A stretch of DNA of 64,000 nt from Pararhodobacter zhoushanensis (GTDB taxonomy: Bacteria; Pseudomonadota; Alphaproteobacteria; Rhodobacterales; Rhodobacteraceae): contig NZ_JAPDFL010000001.1 of NCBI RefSeq assembly GCF_025949695.1, positions 1,284,001-1,348,000 on the forward strand, read 5' to 3'. Position 1 is the first letter of the stretch. Each line of letters opens with the position of its first letter. The notes under the pieces are model-generated. The model did not search any database. It saw only the letters and a list, made by a program, of their open reading frames with translations, and was not told where the DNA came from. The position numbers were made by a program, and so were the translations under genes. Below are positions 1 to 7,910 of the stretch, one piece after another.

Positions 1-211
1 GGTCCGGCAGGCCGGTGTCCGGTTGCAGGCGAAAGATCTGCGGGGCCATCAGGCCGGGGATCACCGCGACCGGTGTATAGCGCAGCAGACGCAGGGCCCA
101 GGCGGGCAGGGGGCGGTTGCCGATCAGGCCCAGAAACGACAGGCGCAGCGCGAAGGTGCCCAGCCCCAGCAAGACGATCACCAGCCAGATTGTGCCGTTG
201 GACATGATCAT
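1..211 (-). CDS. AzlD family branched-chain amino acid transport protein, 3' part missing
   Basis: This is the first 70 codons of a small hydrophobic protein that runs off the left edge of the window. The visible part begins MIMSNGTIWLVIVL and continues with a membrane segment, then a typical AzlD stretch around RLSFLGLIGNRPLPAWALR and RYTPVAVIPG. AzlD is the small partner of AzlC in a branched-chain amino acid exporter of the inner membrane. The ATG at 211 overlaps the TGA of azlC by four bases (ATGA), so the two are translationally coupled. A second in-frame ATG at 205 is possible. Family call is from recognised motifs; the missing C-terminus cannot be judged. Confidence 0.8.
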   Translation of the reverse strand, partial: MIMSNGTIWLVIVLLGLGTFALRLSFLGLIGNRPLPAWALRLLRYTPVAVIPGLMAPQIFRLQPDTGLPD

Positions 212-936
212 GCGGTGTTCCCCCGTCGGCGGGTGGTCCAGATCTCGACCAGTGCGCCGGTAGCCATCGCCGCCAGTGCGGCCAGCAAAAGGCCCAGATT
301 ATACGGCAGCGCGGCCAGCAGCAGCGCGCCCGCGACCGACACAAACGCCGCCGCCACATGCGCCAGCGTGCGCAGCATCGGGCCGATCAGCGCGATAAAG
401 GCGATGGGCACCGCCGCGCTGAGCGGGATGCTGGCGGGGATCTGATTGCCCAGCACCGCACCGGCCAGCGTCGACAGATACCAGACCGGGCAGATTAGCG
501 CGACGGCACCGAAATAATAGGCGATCTTCACCGCCGTGCTGAGTTCGGGCTCTTGCTCGAAGCGCAGGATCGACAGCGCATAGGCTTGGTCGACCATCGA
601 ATAGGCCACCAGCGCCCGTTGCCAGAAAGGCGCATCGCCCAGATGCGGGGCCAAGGATGCCGAATACATCGCCATCCGCATGTTCACCGCAATCGCGGTG
701 ATCAGCACGATGATCAGCGGCGCCTGGTCGGTCATCAGTTGCAGCGCAGTCAGCTGCGCGGCACCGGCGATGACCACCACCGAAAACGACAGCGCCTGCA
801 GTACGTTGAGGCCCGTTTCCATCGCGACGACACCGAACACCAGACCGAAAGGTCCGACGATCAGCACAAAGGGTCCGCCGTGGCGCATGCCCTGAAAGAA
901 GGCCCCGCGAGGGGTGAGAATTGGCGCTGTGGTCAT
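208..936 (-). CDS. AzlC family ABC-independent amino acid exporter, large subunit
   Basis: The 242-residue product is highly hydrophobic, with several membrane segments and the AzlC signature near the N-terminus (MRHGGPFVLIVGPFGLVFGV), followed by AGAAQLTALQLM and NMRMAMYSASLAPHL. AzlC with AzlD exports branched-chain amino acids or analogues. The start at 936 (MTTAPILTPRG) was chosen because it opens directly on the conserved domain; the open frame extends to 1089 but that leader overlaps the upstream gene and is arginine/proline rich shadow sequence. It lies 4 bases after the stop of the membrane protein at 941 and overlaps azlD, so the three genes probably form one transcript. Confidence 0.88.
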   Translation of the reverse strand: MTTAPILTPRGAFFQGMRHGGPFVLIVGPFGLVFGVVAMETGLNVLQALSFSVVVIAGAAQLTALQLMTDQAPLIIVLITAIAVNMRMAMYSASLAPHLGDAPFWQRALVAYSMVDQAYALSILRFEQEPELSTAVKIAYYFGAVALICPVWYLSTLAGAVLGNQIPASIPLSAAVPIAFIALIGPMLRTLAHVAAAFVSVAGALLLAALPYNLGLLLAALAAMATGALVEIWTTRRRGNTA

Positions 937-940
937 TGCT

Positions 941-1924
941 TTATCCGAATATGCCGGTGACGCGGCCCAGCAGCATGAACGCGCGGGCCGAGCGGGTCTC
1001 GGCGAACTGGGCGATCTCGCCGTCCGAGGCCAGCGCCTCGAACACGGTAAACCGCCGGTCGAAGGCGCGCAGGAAACGGTGCGCGGCATCGCGGAACTCG
1101 GGGTCCGAGCGCATCCGGGCAGTGGTCAGCGCCAGACACGAGCGGTCGCGAATGCCGCCCAGCCCCGCCACTTCGGCACCGCGCACCCCCATGGCGAAAG
1201 CGCGCCAGACCTCGGGGCGGGCGCGGTCGGGGTGCAGGTCATCCATGAAGATGCCCTCTTCCGACAGGGTGGTCAGCACGTCCTGCGCGGCCCGAACCAG
1301 AATCGCCGCACCATGATCGGCCAGCGCCCGGCGCAGGGCGGCGAAACCCGCTTCGTCGGTTTCGGTCTCGGGGAAATTCAGGGCGCGGATGAAATCGGCG
1401 GGTGGCAGGGGATCGGGCGCGGGGGCCGGGTTTTCCAGCGCCAGCAGCGGTTGCGTGCCGTCGCTGTCGCCCTCGATCAACAGGCTGCGCGGCAGGCTGC
1501 GGCGGGTGGTGAAGCTGACCAGACGGTCCTCGGTGGCCTTTTGCGCTGCAGCGATCTCGTCGAGCTTTTCCTCGACCGTCGGCTTCAGCGACAGGCCTGC
1601 CGCCTGCTGTTCGCGAATCCAGCCACGGCGCATCGCCTCGACGGTGGCGTGCAGCCGCACCGATTCGTCGCGCATGTCGCGGGCAGCGCGCAGGACCAGC
1701 ACCGCCAGCCAGATCAGCGCGATCGGCAGGAACACCGCCAGTGCCAGCACCACCAGCCCCAGCGTGTCGGCAATCTGCATGCCCTGCTGGCCCAGAACGC
1801 CAAACGCCGCGACCAGCAAGACGAGCCAGGCCAGCGACAGCACAAAGGCCAGCATCTCGGGCGAGATGCGGGGCTTGTGCGCCTTGCGGCTCTTGCGTGC
1901 GCGGTGTTTCGCGTCCTCGGGCAT
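941..1924 (-). CDS. Conserved membrane protein of unknown function
   Basis: The 327-residue protein starts with a basic cytoplasmic tail (MPEDAKHRARKSRKAHK), then two closely spaced membrane segments at about residues 25-50 and 58-80, and a long soluble C-terminal domain with predicted helical, possibly coiled, character at 85-130. No catalytic motif is recognisable. It resembles conserved hypothetical proteins found beside greA and azlCD in Rhodobacteraceae, but I cannot name a family. It begins 11 bases after the stop of greA on the same strand. Either co-transcription with azlCD or a stand-alone envelope role is possible; the function is unknown. Confidence 0.75.
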   Translation of the reverse strand: MPEDAKHRARKSRKAHKPRISPEMLAFVLSLAWLVLLVAAFGVLGQQGMQIADTLGLVVLALAVFLPIALIWLAVLVLRAARDMRDESVRLHATVEAMRRGWIREQQAAGLSLKPTVEEKLDEIAAAQKATEDRLVSFTTRRSLPRSLLIEGDSDGTQPLLALENPAPAPDPLPPADFIRALNFPETETDEAGFAALRRALADHGAAILVRAAQDVLTTLSEEGIFMDDLHPDRARPEVWRAFAMGVRGAEVAGLGGIRDRSCLALTTARMRSDPEFRDAAHRFLRAFDRRFTVFEALASDGEIAQFAETRSARAFMLLGRVTGIFG

Positions 1925-1935
1925 ACCCGGGGCCG

Positions 1936-2406
1936 TCAGCGAAAGTCGACGGAGATCACTTCGTAGCTGCGCTCGCCACCCGGCGTGCGGACCTCGACCG
2001 AATCGCCCGGCTCTTTACCGATCAAGGCCCGCGCGAGCGGCGACTTGATGTTGAGCAGGTTGTTCTCGATATCGGCCTCGGATTCGCCCACGATCTGATA
2101 GGTGCGCTCTTCGTCGGTGTCTTCGTCAACGATCTTCACCGTCGCGCCGAATTTGATCGACCCGCTCAGTTTCGAGGTGTCGATGACTTCGGCGCGGCCG
2201 AGCAGGCCTTCGACCTCTTTGATCCGGCCTTCGATGAAGCTCTGCTTCTCGCGGGCGGCGTGATACTCGGCATTTTCAGACAAGTCGCCATGCTCGCGCG
2301 CCTCGGCAATCGCGCGGATCACAGCGGGGCGCTCCACGCTTTTCAGCTGGCGCAGTTCCTCGTCCAGGGCGTCAAAGCCGCGGCGGGTCATGAGGATCTT
2401 TTCCAT
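1936..2406 (-). CDS. greA: Transcription elongation factor GreA
   Basis: GreA binds the secondary channel of RNA polymerase and stimulates cleavage of back-tracked transcripts. The 156-residue product has the normal length and both domains: an N-terminal coiled-coil of two helices (about residues 1-75, with [17 protein letters not shown] and the acidic tip [16 protein letters not shown]) and a C-terminal FKBP-like domain ending with [29 protein letters not shown]. The conserved D and E of the tip, needed for cleavage, are present. The start at 2406 gives [11 protein letters not shown], the usual GreA opening. It is transcribed towards the membrane protein at 941, 11 bases downstream. Confidence 0.96.
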   Translation of the reverse strand: MEKILMTRRGFDALDEELRQLKSVERPAVIRAIAEAREHGDLSENAEYHAAREKQSFIEGRIKEVEGLLGRAEVIDTSKLSGSIKFGATVKIVDEDTDEERTYQIVGESEADIENNLLNIKSPLARALIGKEPGDSVEVRTPGGERSYEVISVDFR

Positions 2407-2500
2407 GGGGTCTCACATACAAATGAAAACGCCCACGGCCATAGGCCGGGGCAATTCGGATCAACCGGTGTACCTGACAACATGGGGCCGAGGAATGCAA

Positions 2501-2525
2501 GCCCCGCCACGACAGCGGGCGGGGC
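2501..2525 (-). terminator. Stem-loop after the VOC gene
   Basis: GCCCCGCC at 2501-2508 pairs with GGCGGGGC at 2518-2525 around a 9-base loop. On the minus strand it follows the stop of the VOC-family gene by about 25 bases and precedes greA. There is no T-run, so it may be a weak or Rho-assisted terminator. Confidence 0.45.
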
Positions 2526-2549
2526 GTGGGCGTTCGCGCGCCGGTTGTC

Positions 2550-2933
2550 TCAGGAATAGCTGACGACTTCGTATTCCACGCCGTCGCTATCGTTGAAATA
2601 AAACCGCCGTCCGGGTTCGTAATCGGCGTGGCTATGCGGGGCGAAACCCTGCGCGCGCACCAGCGCTTCGGTGGCGTCGAGGTCGGACACGGTCACGGCG
2701 ATATGGTTCAGCCCGCCGATCGTGGCATAGCTGCCCGCCGCGTTCCGGGCGGGCGGGGTCTTGGGCTGATAGAGCGCCAGATAGCTGTCGTCGGACCCGA
2801 CGTGGACGGAAAAGCCACTGTGGATCGACGGGCCTTGCCAGCGGGTGTGCCAGCCAAAGACCGACGCCATCCATGCAGCGGTGGCCAGGGCGTCGGTGAC
2901 GGTAAGGTTGGTGTGTTCCAGCGTCGTAACCAT
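2550..2933 (-). CDS. VOC (glyoxalase/dioxygenase fold) family protein, likely SoxR-controlled
   Basis: The 127-residue protein has the single vicinal-oxygen-chelate module: an opening LEHTNLTVTDALATAAWM strand-helix, a central GGLNHIAVTVSDLDATEALVRAQG repeat and a closing GRRFYFNDSDGVEYEVVSY with the usual metal-side glutamate. Members include glyoxalases, resistance proteins and dioxygenases, and the substrate cannot be read from the sequence. It is divergent from soxR across an 84-base gap that contains a SoxR-type dyad inside its promoter (2968-2998). That suggests induction by redox-cycling compounds and a role in detoxification. The start at 2933 has no competitor. Confidence 0.85.
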   Translation of the reverse strand: MVTTLEHTNLTVTDALATAAWMASVFGWHTRWQGPSIHSGFSVHVGSDDSYLALYQPKTPPARNAAGSYATIGGLNHIAVTVSDLDATEALVRAQGFAPHSHADYEPGRRFYFNDSDGVEYEVVSYS

Positions 2934-2967
2934 GCTCGGGTTCCTTGTGATTCGGCTTGCAGGGATC

Positions 2968-2998
2968 AGCGTAATTGCTCAACCTAACTTTAGGTCAA
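2968..2998 (-). promoter_or_regulatory. SoxR-type promoter with 19-base spacer for the VOC gene
   Basis: On the minus strand TTGACC (2998-2993) and TACGCT (2973-2968) are separated by 19 bases, the long spacing typical of MerR-family activated promoters. Between them lies the dyad ACCTAA-CT-TTAGGT (2982-2995), resembling SoxR operators (CCTCAAGTTAACTTGAGG type). soxR starts at 3018 on the other strand, so one site could serve autoregulation as well. Function is inferred from spacing, symmetry and the adjacent regulator. Confidence 0.6.
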
Positions 2999-3017
2999 GC
3001 CTTTCAGGAGCCCGCCC

Positions 3018-3497
3018 ATGCCCCCCGAACGCGGCCTCGCCATCGGCGCTTTGGCCGAGCGCACCGGCCTCGCCGTTTCGGCGATCCGCTACTACGAGGC
3101 GCAGGGCCTCATCACCGCCGACCGCAACGCGGGCGGCCAGCGCAGATTCGCCCGTGCCGCGATCCGGCGGCTGAGTTTTGTGATGATTGCGCAGCAATTC
3201 GGCGTGTCACTGGCCGAGATCCGCGCGCTGCTGAGCGAGTTGCCGGGCAACCGCACGCCGACCCCCGCCGACTGGACGCGCATCAGCCTGCGGTTCCGCC
3301 AGCAGATCGACCAGCGCATCGCCACGCTGGAACGGCTGCGCGATGATCTGGACGGCTGCATCGGCTGCGGCTGTCTGAGCTTGCCCAAGTGCCGCCTTTA
3401 TAACCCCGATGACCGCGCCCATGCCAAAGGCAGCGGCCCGCGCTATCTGATGGGGGATAGTGCGGCCTCGGTGTTGACCTCTGACGCGCAGTCCTGA
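3018..3497 (+). CDS. soxR: Redox-sensitive transcriptional activator SoxR
   Basis: SoxR is a MerR-family dimer that senses redox-active compounds through a [2Fe-2S] cluster. The 159-residue protein has the N-terminal winged-helix region (LAIGALAERTGLAVSAIRYYEAQGLI), a dimerisation helix (about 85-120) and the four-cysteine cluster motif CIGCGCLSLPKC (C-X2-C-X-C-X5-C) near residue 120, which separates SoxR from other MerR proteins. The gene is divergent from the VOC protein and shares an 84-base control region with a SoxR-like dyad. There is no soxS here, as is normal outside enterobacteria, so direct control of the neighbour is likely. Confidence 0.95.
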   Translation: MPPERGLAIGALAERTGLAVSAIRYYEAQGLITADRNAGGQRRFARAAIRRLSFVMIAQQFGVSLAEIRALLSELPGNRTPTPADWTRISLRFRQQIDQRIATLERLRDDLDGCIGCGCLSLPKCRLYNPDDRAHAKGSGPRYLMGDSAASVLTSDAQS

Positions 3498-3578
3498 TTG
3501 ACCGGGGCAGGGTGCGAGGGTATCCACCACGAAACAAAATTGCGCCAAACGGCAGCCAACCCGACGCGAGGAGCCACC

Positions 3579-5222
3579 ATGTCCGATATCGAACGCGAAT
3601 CCATGGAGTATGATGTCGTCATCGTGGGGGCAGGCCCGGCGGGCTTGTCTGCGGCGATCCGCCTGAAGCAACTGGATGCCGATCTGAGCGTCGTGGTGTT
3701 GGAAAAGGGCTCGGAAGTTGGCGCGCATATTCTGTCGGGCGCGGTGCTGGACCCCTCGGGTCTGAACCGCCTGATGCCCGACTGGAAGGAAAAAGGCGCG
3801 CCGCTGAACGTGCCGGTCAAGCATGACAATTTCCTGCTGCTGGGCGAAGCGGGCAAGCTGCGCATCCCCAACTGGCCGATGCCGCCGCTGATGAACAACC
3901 ACGGCAACTATATCGTGTCGATGGGCAATGTCTGCCGCTGGATGGCCGAACAGGCCGAGGCTCTGGGCGTCGAGATTTTCCCGGGCATGTCGGCCTCGGC
4001 GCTGGTCTATGACGGCGACCGCGTCAAAGGCGTGGTGGCCGGCGAGTTCGGCAAGGAAAGCGACGGCTCGATGGGGCCGAACTATGAGCCGGGCATGGAA
4101 TTGCACGGCAAATATGTGTTCATCGCCGAGGGTGTGCGCGGCTCGCTGGCCAAGCAACTCATCGCGAAATACGCGCTGAGCAAAGACAAATGCCCGCAGA
4201 AATTCGGTCTGGGCATGAAAGAGATCTGGGAGATCGACCCCGACAAGCACCGCGAAGGTACTGTCACACACACGATGGGCTGGCCGCTGGGCGGCAACGC
4301 AGGCGGCGGGTCGTTCATCTATCACTTCGAGAACAATCAGGTGCTGATCGGGTTCGTGGTGCACCTGAACTACAGCAACCCGCATCTTTATCCCTACATG
4401 GAATTCCAGCGCTTCAAGCATCACCCGGTGGTCGCCGAGCTGCTCAAGGGCGGCAAGCGTGTGGCCTACGGCGCGCGGGCGATTTCCGAAGGTGGCTATC
4501 AGTCGGTGCCGAAAGTCACCTTCCCCGGTGGCGTGCTGCTGGGCTGTTCGGCCGGTCTGGTCAACGTGCCGCGCATCAAGGGCAACCACAACGCCATGCA
4601 TTCGGGGATCGAGGCTGCCGAGGCCGCCTATGCCGCGCTGCAGGCCGGGCGCGAGGGTGACGAGCTGACCGCCTATGAAGACACGCTGCGCAACGGCGTG
4701 ATCGGCAAGGACCTCAAGAAGGTCCGCAACGTCAAGCCGTTGTGGTCCAAGCTGGGCCTCTTCCCGTCGCTGGCGCTTGGCGGGCTGGACATGTGGACCA
4801 ACACCCTGGGCTTTTCGGTCTTCGGCACGATGAAGCACGGCAAGAACGACGCCAAGGCGACCGGCGAGGCGGCCAAGTTCAAGCCGATCGACTACCCGCG
4901 CCCCGATGGCAAGCTGTCGTTTGACCGGCTGACCAACGTCGCCTTCAGCTTTACCAACCATGAGGAATCGCAGCCCGCGCATCTCAAGCTGACGGACCCG
5001 ACGATCCCGATCACGGTGAACGTCCCGATCTACGACGAACCGGCGCAGCGCTATTGCCCGGCGGGGGTGTATGAGGTGGTCGAGAAGGACGGCAAGAAAG
5101 AGTTCGTCATCAACTTCCAGAACTGCGTTCACTGCAAGACCTGTGACGTCAAGGATCCGTCCGAAAACATCACCTGGACCACGCCGCAGGGCGGTGACGG
5201 GCCGAATTACCCGAATATGTGA
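3579..5222 (+). CDS. Electron transfer flavoprotein-ubiquinone oxidoreductase
   Basis: ETF-QO passes electrons from reduced electron transfer flavoprotein (fed by acyl-CoA dehydrogenases) to ubiquinone at the inner membrane. The 547-residue product has the FAD-binding GAGPAGLSAAIRLKQ motif near residue 15, the ubiquinone-binding region with GWPLGGNAGGGSFIYH, and the C-terminal ferredoxin-like [4Fe-4S] segment NCVHCKTCDVKDP with the expected four cysteines (the first, CPAG, about 25 residues earlier). The start at 3579 has a good GAGGAG ribosome site 6 bases upstream; the open frame reaches back to 3498 but that part lacks homology. It may serve the acyl-CoA dehydrogenase at 39364-40632. Confidence 0.95.
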   Translation: MSDIERESMEYDVVIVGAGPAGLSAAIRLKQLDADLSVVVLEKGSEVGAHILSGAVLDPSGLNRLMPDWKEKGAPLNVPVKHDNFLLLGEAGKLRIPNWPMPPLMNNHGNYIVSMGNVCRWMAEQAEALGVEIFPGMSASALVYDGDRVKGVVAGEFGKESDGSMGPNYEPGMELHGKYVFIAEGVRGSLAKQLIAKYALSKDKCPQKFGLGMKEIWEIDPDKHREGTVTHTMGWPLGGNAGGGSFIYHFENNQVLIGFVVHLNYSNPHLYPYMEFQRFKHHPVVAELLKGGKRVAYGARAISEGGYQSVPKVTFPGGVLLGCSAGLVNVPRIKGNHNAMHSGIEAAEAAYAALQAGREGDELTAYEDTLRNGVIGKDLKKVRNVKPLWSKLGLFPSLALGGLDMWTNTLGFSVFGTMKHGKNDAKATGEAAKFKPIDYPRPDGKLSFDRLTNVAFSFTNHEESQPAHLKLTDPTIPITVNVPIYDEPAQRYCPAGVYEVVEKDGKKEFVINFQNCVHCKTCDVKDPSENITWTTPQGGDGPNYPNM

Positions 5223-5229
5223 CCGATCT

Positions 5230-5259
5230 CGCGCGTGCGTGATGCCTCACGCACGCGCG
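5230..5259 (+). terminator. Perfect 13-base-pair stem-loop after ETF-QO
   Basis: CGCGCGTGCGTGA (5230-5242) pairs perfectly with TCACGCACGCGCG (5247-5259) around a TGCC loop, starting 8 bases after the ETF-QO stop. No T-run follows. The strength and position suggest a transcription terminator or mRNA 3' end stabiliser. Confidence 0.65.
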
Positions 5260-5342
5260 GCGGCGCCCTGCGCATTGCCCTTGGGCAACCGGGTCGCTAC
5301 ACCTTGAGGTCTGACAATCCCTCAGCACCGCTGGAGTGACCT

Positions 5343-7061
5343 TTGCCCTTTCCCCCACAGTTTCGTCCGGCCCTTCTGGCCCTGCTGATGTCCACCGCCG
5401 CCGTGCTGGCACCGGACTCGGGGCAGGCCCAGAATGCGGCGGGGGCCTTTCTGGCCGCCCGTGAAGCGGGGGTGGTGAACGACTTCGCGGGCTCGCTGCC
5501 GTATCTTGAGCGGCTGCACGCCGACGACCCGCAGAACATCAACACGCTTGAAGGGCTGGTGGTCAGCGCGCTGTCCGTGGGCGAGCAGGAGATCGCGATC
5601 CGCAACGCGGAGGCGCTGAACGCGCTGGACCCGACCAGCCGTTCGGCAGCCATTGTGTTGCTGACCAAGGCCTTTGACGACGAAGATTATACGGCGGCGC
5701 TGGAAATCATCAGCGGCGACACTGTGCGCGTTCACCCGCTGATCGACGGACTGGCACTGGCCTGGGCGCATCTGGGCGCGGGCCGGATGTCCGAGTCACT
5801 GGAGACGCTGGATCAGGTCGCTGGTCTGGACGGGATGCAGGACTTTTCGCTCTATTGCCGCGCTTTGGCGCTGGCTTTGGCAGGCGATTACGAGGGCGCG
5901 GTCGAGATCATCGAAGACCCCAACGCCGGTGTGGCCGCCGCACTGAACCGGCGCGGTTACATCGCCTATGCCCAGTTGCTGGGCCTGACCGAACGGTTTG
6001 ACGACGCGATTGCGCTGATTGACTCGGTGTTTCCCGGCGCGAGCGATCCGGCCCTTGTGCACATGCGCGAAGCTTACGCAGCCAGGCAGGCACTGCCGTT
6101 CAACGTGATCGCGTCTCCGGCGCAGGGGATGGCCGAGGTCTACGGCGTCATGGCCAGCGCGATGCAAAGCTCGGACAACGCGCTGGAGGCGCTGCTCTAT
6201 GCGCAGGCCGCCGTCTGGGTGAACCCGGCGCTGAGCGATGCCCAGCTGATGATCGGTCAGGTCTTTGAGTTCCTCGACCAACCGCAAGCCGCCGCCGCCG
6301 CCTATGACGCGATCCCGGACGGCGATGTGTTTGGCACTGCCGCGCGCATGGGGCGCGCGCAGGTGCTGGAGACGCTGGACCGGCGCGATGAGGCCATCGC
6401 CGATCTGACCGCCATGGCACAAGAGAACCCGCAAAGCTTTGCCGCCCAAAGCGTGCTGGGCGATTTCCTGCGCCGCAACAACCAGTTCGCCGAGGCCGCG
6501 CAGGCCTATACCCGCGCGATTGACCTGCTGACCGCTGCTGGCGGGCGGCCCGACTGGCAGTTGCTGTTTGCCCGCGCCGTGGCCTATTCGCGCGCCGATG
6601 ACTGGCCCGCCGCCGAGGCGGACTTCCGCGCGGCGCTGGCGCTTCAACCCGATCAGCCGACCGTGTTGAACTATCTGGGCTATTCGCTGATCGAGCGCGG
6701 CGAGAATTATGACGAAGCGCTGGACATGATCGAACGCGCCGTCGCGGGCGATCCGACCAGCGGCTATGTGCTCGACAGCCTCGCCTGGGCGCTGTTCAAA
6801 CTGGGCCGCTACGACGAGGCGCTGCCGCATATGGAGCGCTCGGTCGAAATGGAACCGACGGATGCCATCCTCAACGACCATCTGGGCGATGTGTTCTGGG
6901 CGGTGGGCCGTCAGCGCGAGGCACGGTTCCAGTGGCGTCGCGCGATCTCGTTCCTGCCCGCCGAGAATCTGGACGAAGAGCAACTGCGCCGCAAGCTTGA
7001 GGTCGGTCTGGACGTCGTGCGGGCCGAGGCGGGCGAGCCGCCCCTCCACCCGGCCAACTGA
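5343..7061 (+). CDS. Exported tetratricopeptide-repeat protein
   Basis: The 572-residue product begins with a signal peptide (FRPALLALLMSTAAVLAPDSGQAQ, probable cleavage after AQA) and consists mostly of TPR helices; the clearest repeats lie at about residues 375-530 (for example NQFAEAAQAYTRAIDLL, DWPAAEADFRAALALQP, NYDEALDMIERAVAGDP, RYDEALPHMERSVEMEP). TPR arrays mediate protein-protein contacts. The start codon is TTG at 5343, with GGAG six bases upstream; no better start exists upstream of the signal sequence. Its TGA overlaps the ATG of ispE (TGATG), indicating coupling. A role in outer-membrane or cell-wall assembly is possible but not shown. Confidence 0.85.
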   Translation: MPFPPQFRPALLALLMSTAAVLAPDSGQAQNAAGAFLAAREAGVVNDFAGSLPYLERLHADDPQNINTLEGLVVSALSVGEQEIAIRNAEALNALDPTSRSAAIVLLTKAFDDEDYTAALEIISGDTVRVHPLIDGLALAWAHLGAGRMSESLETLDQVAGLDGMQDFSLYCRALALALAGDYEGAVEIIEDPNAGVAAALNRRGYIAYAQLLGLTERFDDAIALIDSVFPGASDPALVHMREAYAARQALPFNVIASPAQGMAEVYGVMASAMQSSDNALEALLYAQAAVWVNPALSDAQLMIGQVFEFLDQPQAAAAAYDAIPDGDVFGTAARMGRAQVLETLDRRDEAIADLTAMAQENPQSFAAQSVLGDFLRRNNQFAEAAQAYTRAIDLLTAAGGRPDWQLLFARAVAYSRADDWPAAEADFRAALALQPDQPTVLNYLGYSLIERGENYDEALDMIERAVAGDPTSGYVLDSLAWALFKLGRYDEALPHMERSVEMEPTDAILNDHLGDVFWAVGRQREARFQWRRAISFLPAENLDEEQLRRKLEVGLDVVRAEAGEPPLHPAN

Positions 7062-7906
7062 TGCGCGCGGCGGTTTCTCGCCTCGCGCCGGCCAAGATCA
7101 ACCTCACGCTGCACGTCACCGGTCAGCGTGAGGATGGCTACCATCTGCTGGATTCCCTTGTCGTCTTTGCCGAAGCTGGCGATCTGCTCACCCTGCGCAC
7201 CGGCCCCGGCCTGTCGCTGGACCTGATCGGCCCCTGCGCCGCTGCCCTCGCCCCTGAGCCTGACAATCTGGTCCTGCGCGCCGCGCGGTTGACCGCAGCG
7301 CAGGGCGTCGCGTTCACGCTGGATAAGCAGCTCCCTGTGGCCTCGGGCATGGGCGGAGGCTCGTCTGACGCCGCTGCCGCGCTGCATCTGCTGGCCGAGG
7401 CGCGCGACCTGCCCCTGCCCGGCACCGAGGCGCTGATGCGGCTGGGGGCGGATATGCCGGTCTGCATGGCGGCACCCGCACCGCAACGGATGCGGGGCTT
7501 GGGCGAGCGGGTTGATCCGGTGGCGGGCATTCCCGCGCTGTGGCTCTTGCTGGTCAATCCGGGGCAGGGGCTGTCCACCCCGGCGGTCTTCAAGGCGATG
7601 ACCCAGCGCCGGAACCCGGCGATGCCTGACGCGCTGCCAGACTGCCCGGACGCAGAGTCGCTCTGCGCCTGGCTGGCCGGAATGCGCAACGATCTGCAGG
7701 CACCGGCGATTGCCCTGATGCCGCAGATCGAGGCGTTGCTTGCGGATATCGGCGCACAGAACGGCTGCCTGCTGGCCCGTATGACCGGCTCAGGCGCGAC
7801 ATGTTTCGGGATCTTCACCGACGAGACGGCGATGCGCGCCGCCGCCACGGCGCTGAGCGCGCCGGGCCGCTTCATTCTGCCGACCCGCAGCCTGCCGTCG
7901 CCGTAA
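7061..7906 (+). CDS. ispE: 4-diphosphocytidyl-2-C-methyl-D-erythritol kinase
   Basis: IspE phosphorylates CDP-methylerythritol in the non-mevalonate (MEP) pathway to isopentenyl diphosphate. The 281-residue GHMP-family kinase shows the N-terminal LAPAKINLTLHVTGQREDGYHLLDS block, the ATP-binding loop LPVASGMGGGSSDAAAALHLL near residue 90 and the C-terminal ARMTGSGATCFGIF glycine motif. Length is standard. The ATG overlaps the stop of the TPR gene by one base. The convergent neighbour four bases away is a polyprenyl diphosphate synthase, which consumes the same isoprenoid pathway's products, although the two are on opposite strands. Confidence 0.95.
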   Translation: MRAAVSRLAPAKINLTLHVTGQREDGYHLLDSLVVFAEAGDLLTLRTGPGLSLDLIGPCAAALAPEPDNLVLRAARLTAAQGVAFTLDKQLPVASGMGGGSSDAAAALHLLAEARDLPLPGTEALMRLGADMPVCMAAPAPQRMRGLGERVDPVAGIPALWLLLVNPGQGLSTPAVFKAMTQRRNPAMPDALPDCPDAESLCAWLAGMRNDLQAPAIALMPQIEALLADIGAQNGCLLARMTGSGATCFGIFTDETAMRAAATALSAPGRFILPTRSLPSP

Positions 7907-7910
7907 GGGC

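Noticed and set aside
3207..5132. A 641-codon open frame on the minus strand opposite ETF-QO
   Set aside because: It is a mirror of the well-conserved ETF-QO gene; the protein is low-complexity (H, R, Q, A rich) with no domain, as expected from antisense of GC-rich coding DNA.
5343..5345. ATG start further inside the TPR gene
   Set aside because: Later ATGs would cut the signal peptide; the TTG at 5343 has a well-spaced GGAG.
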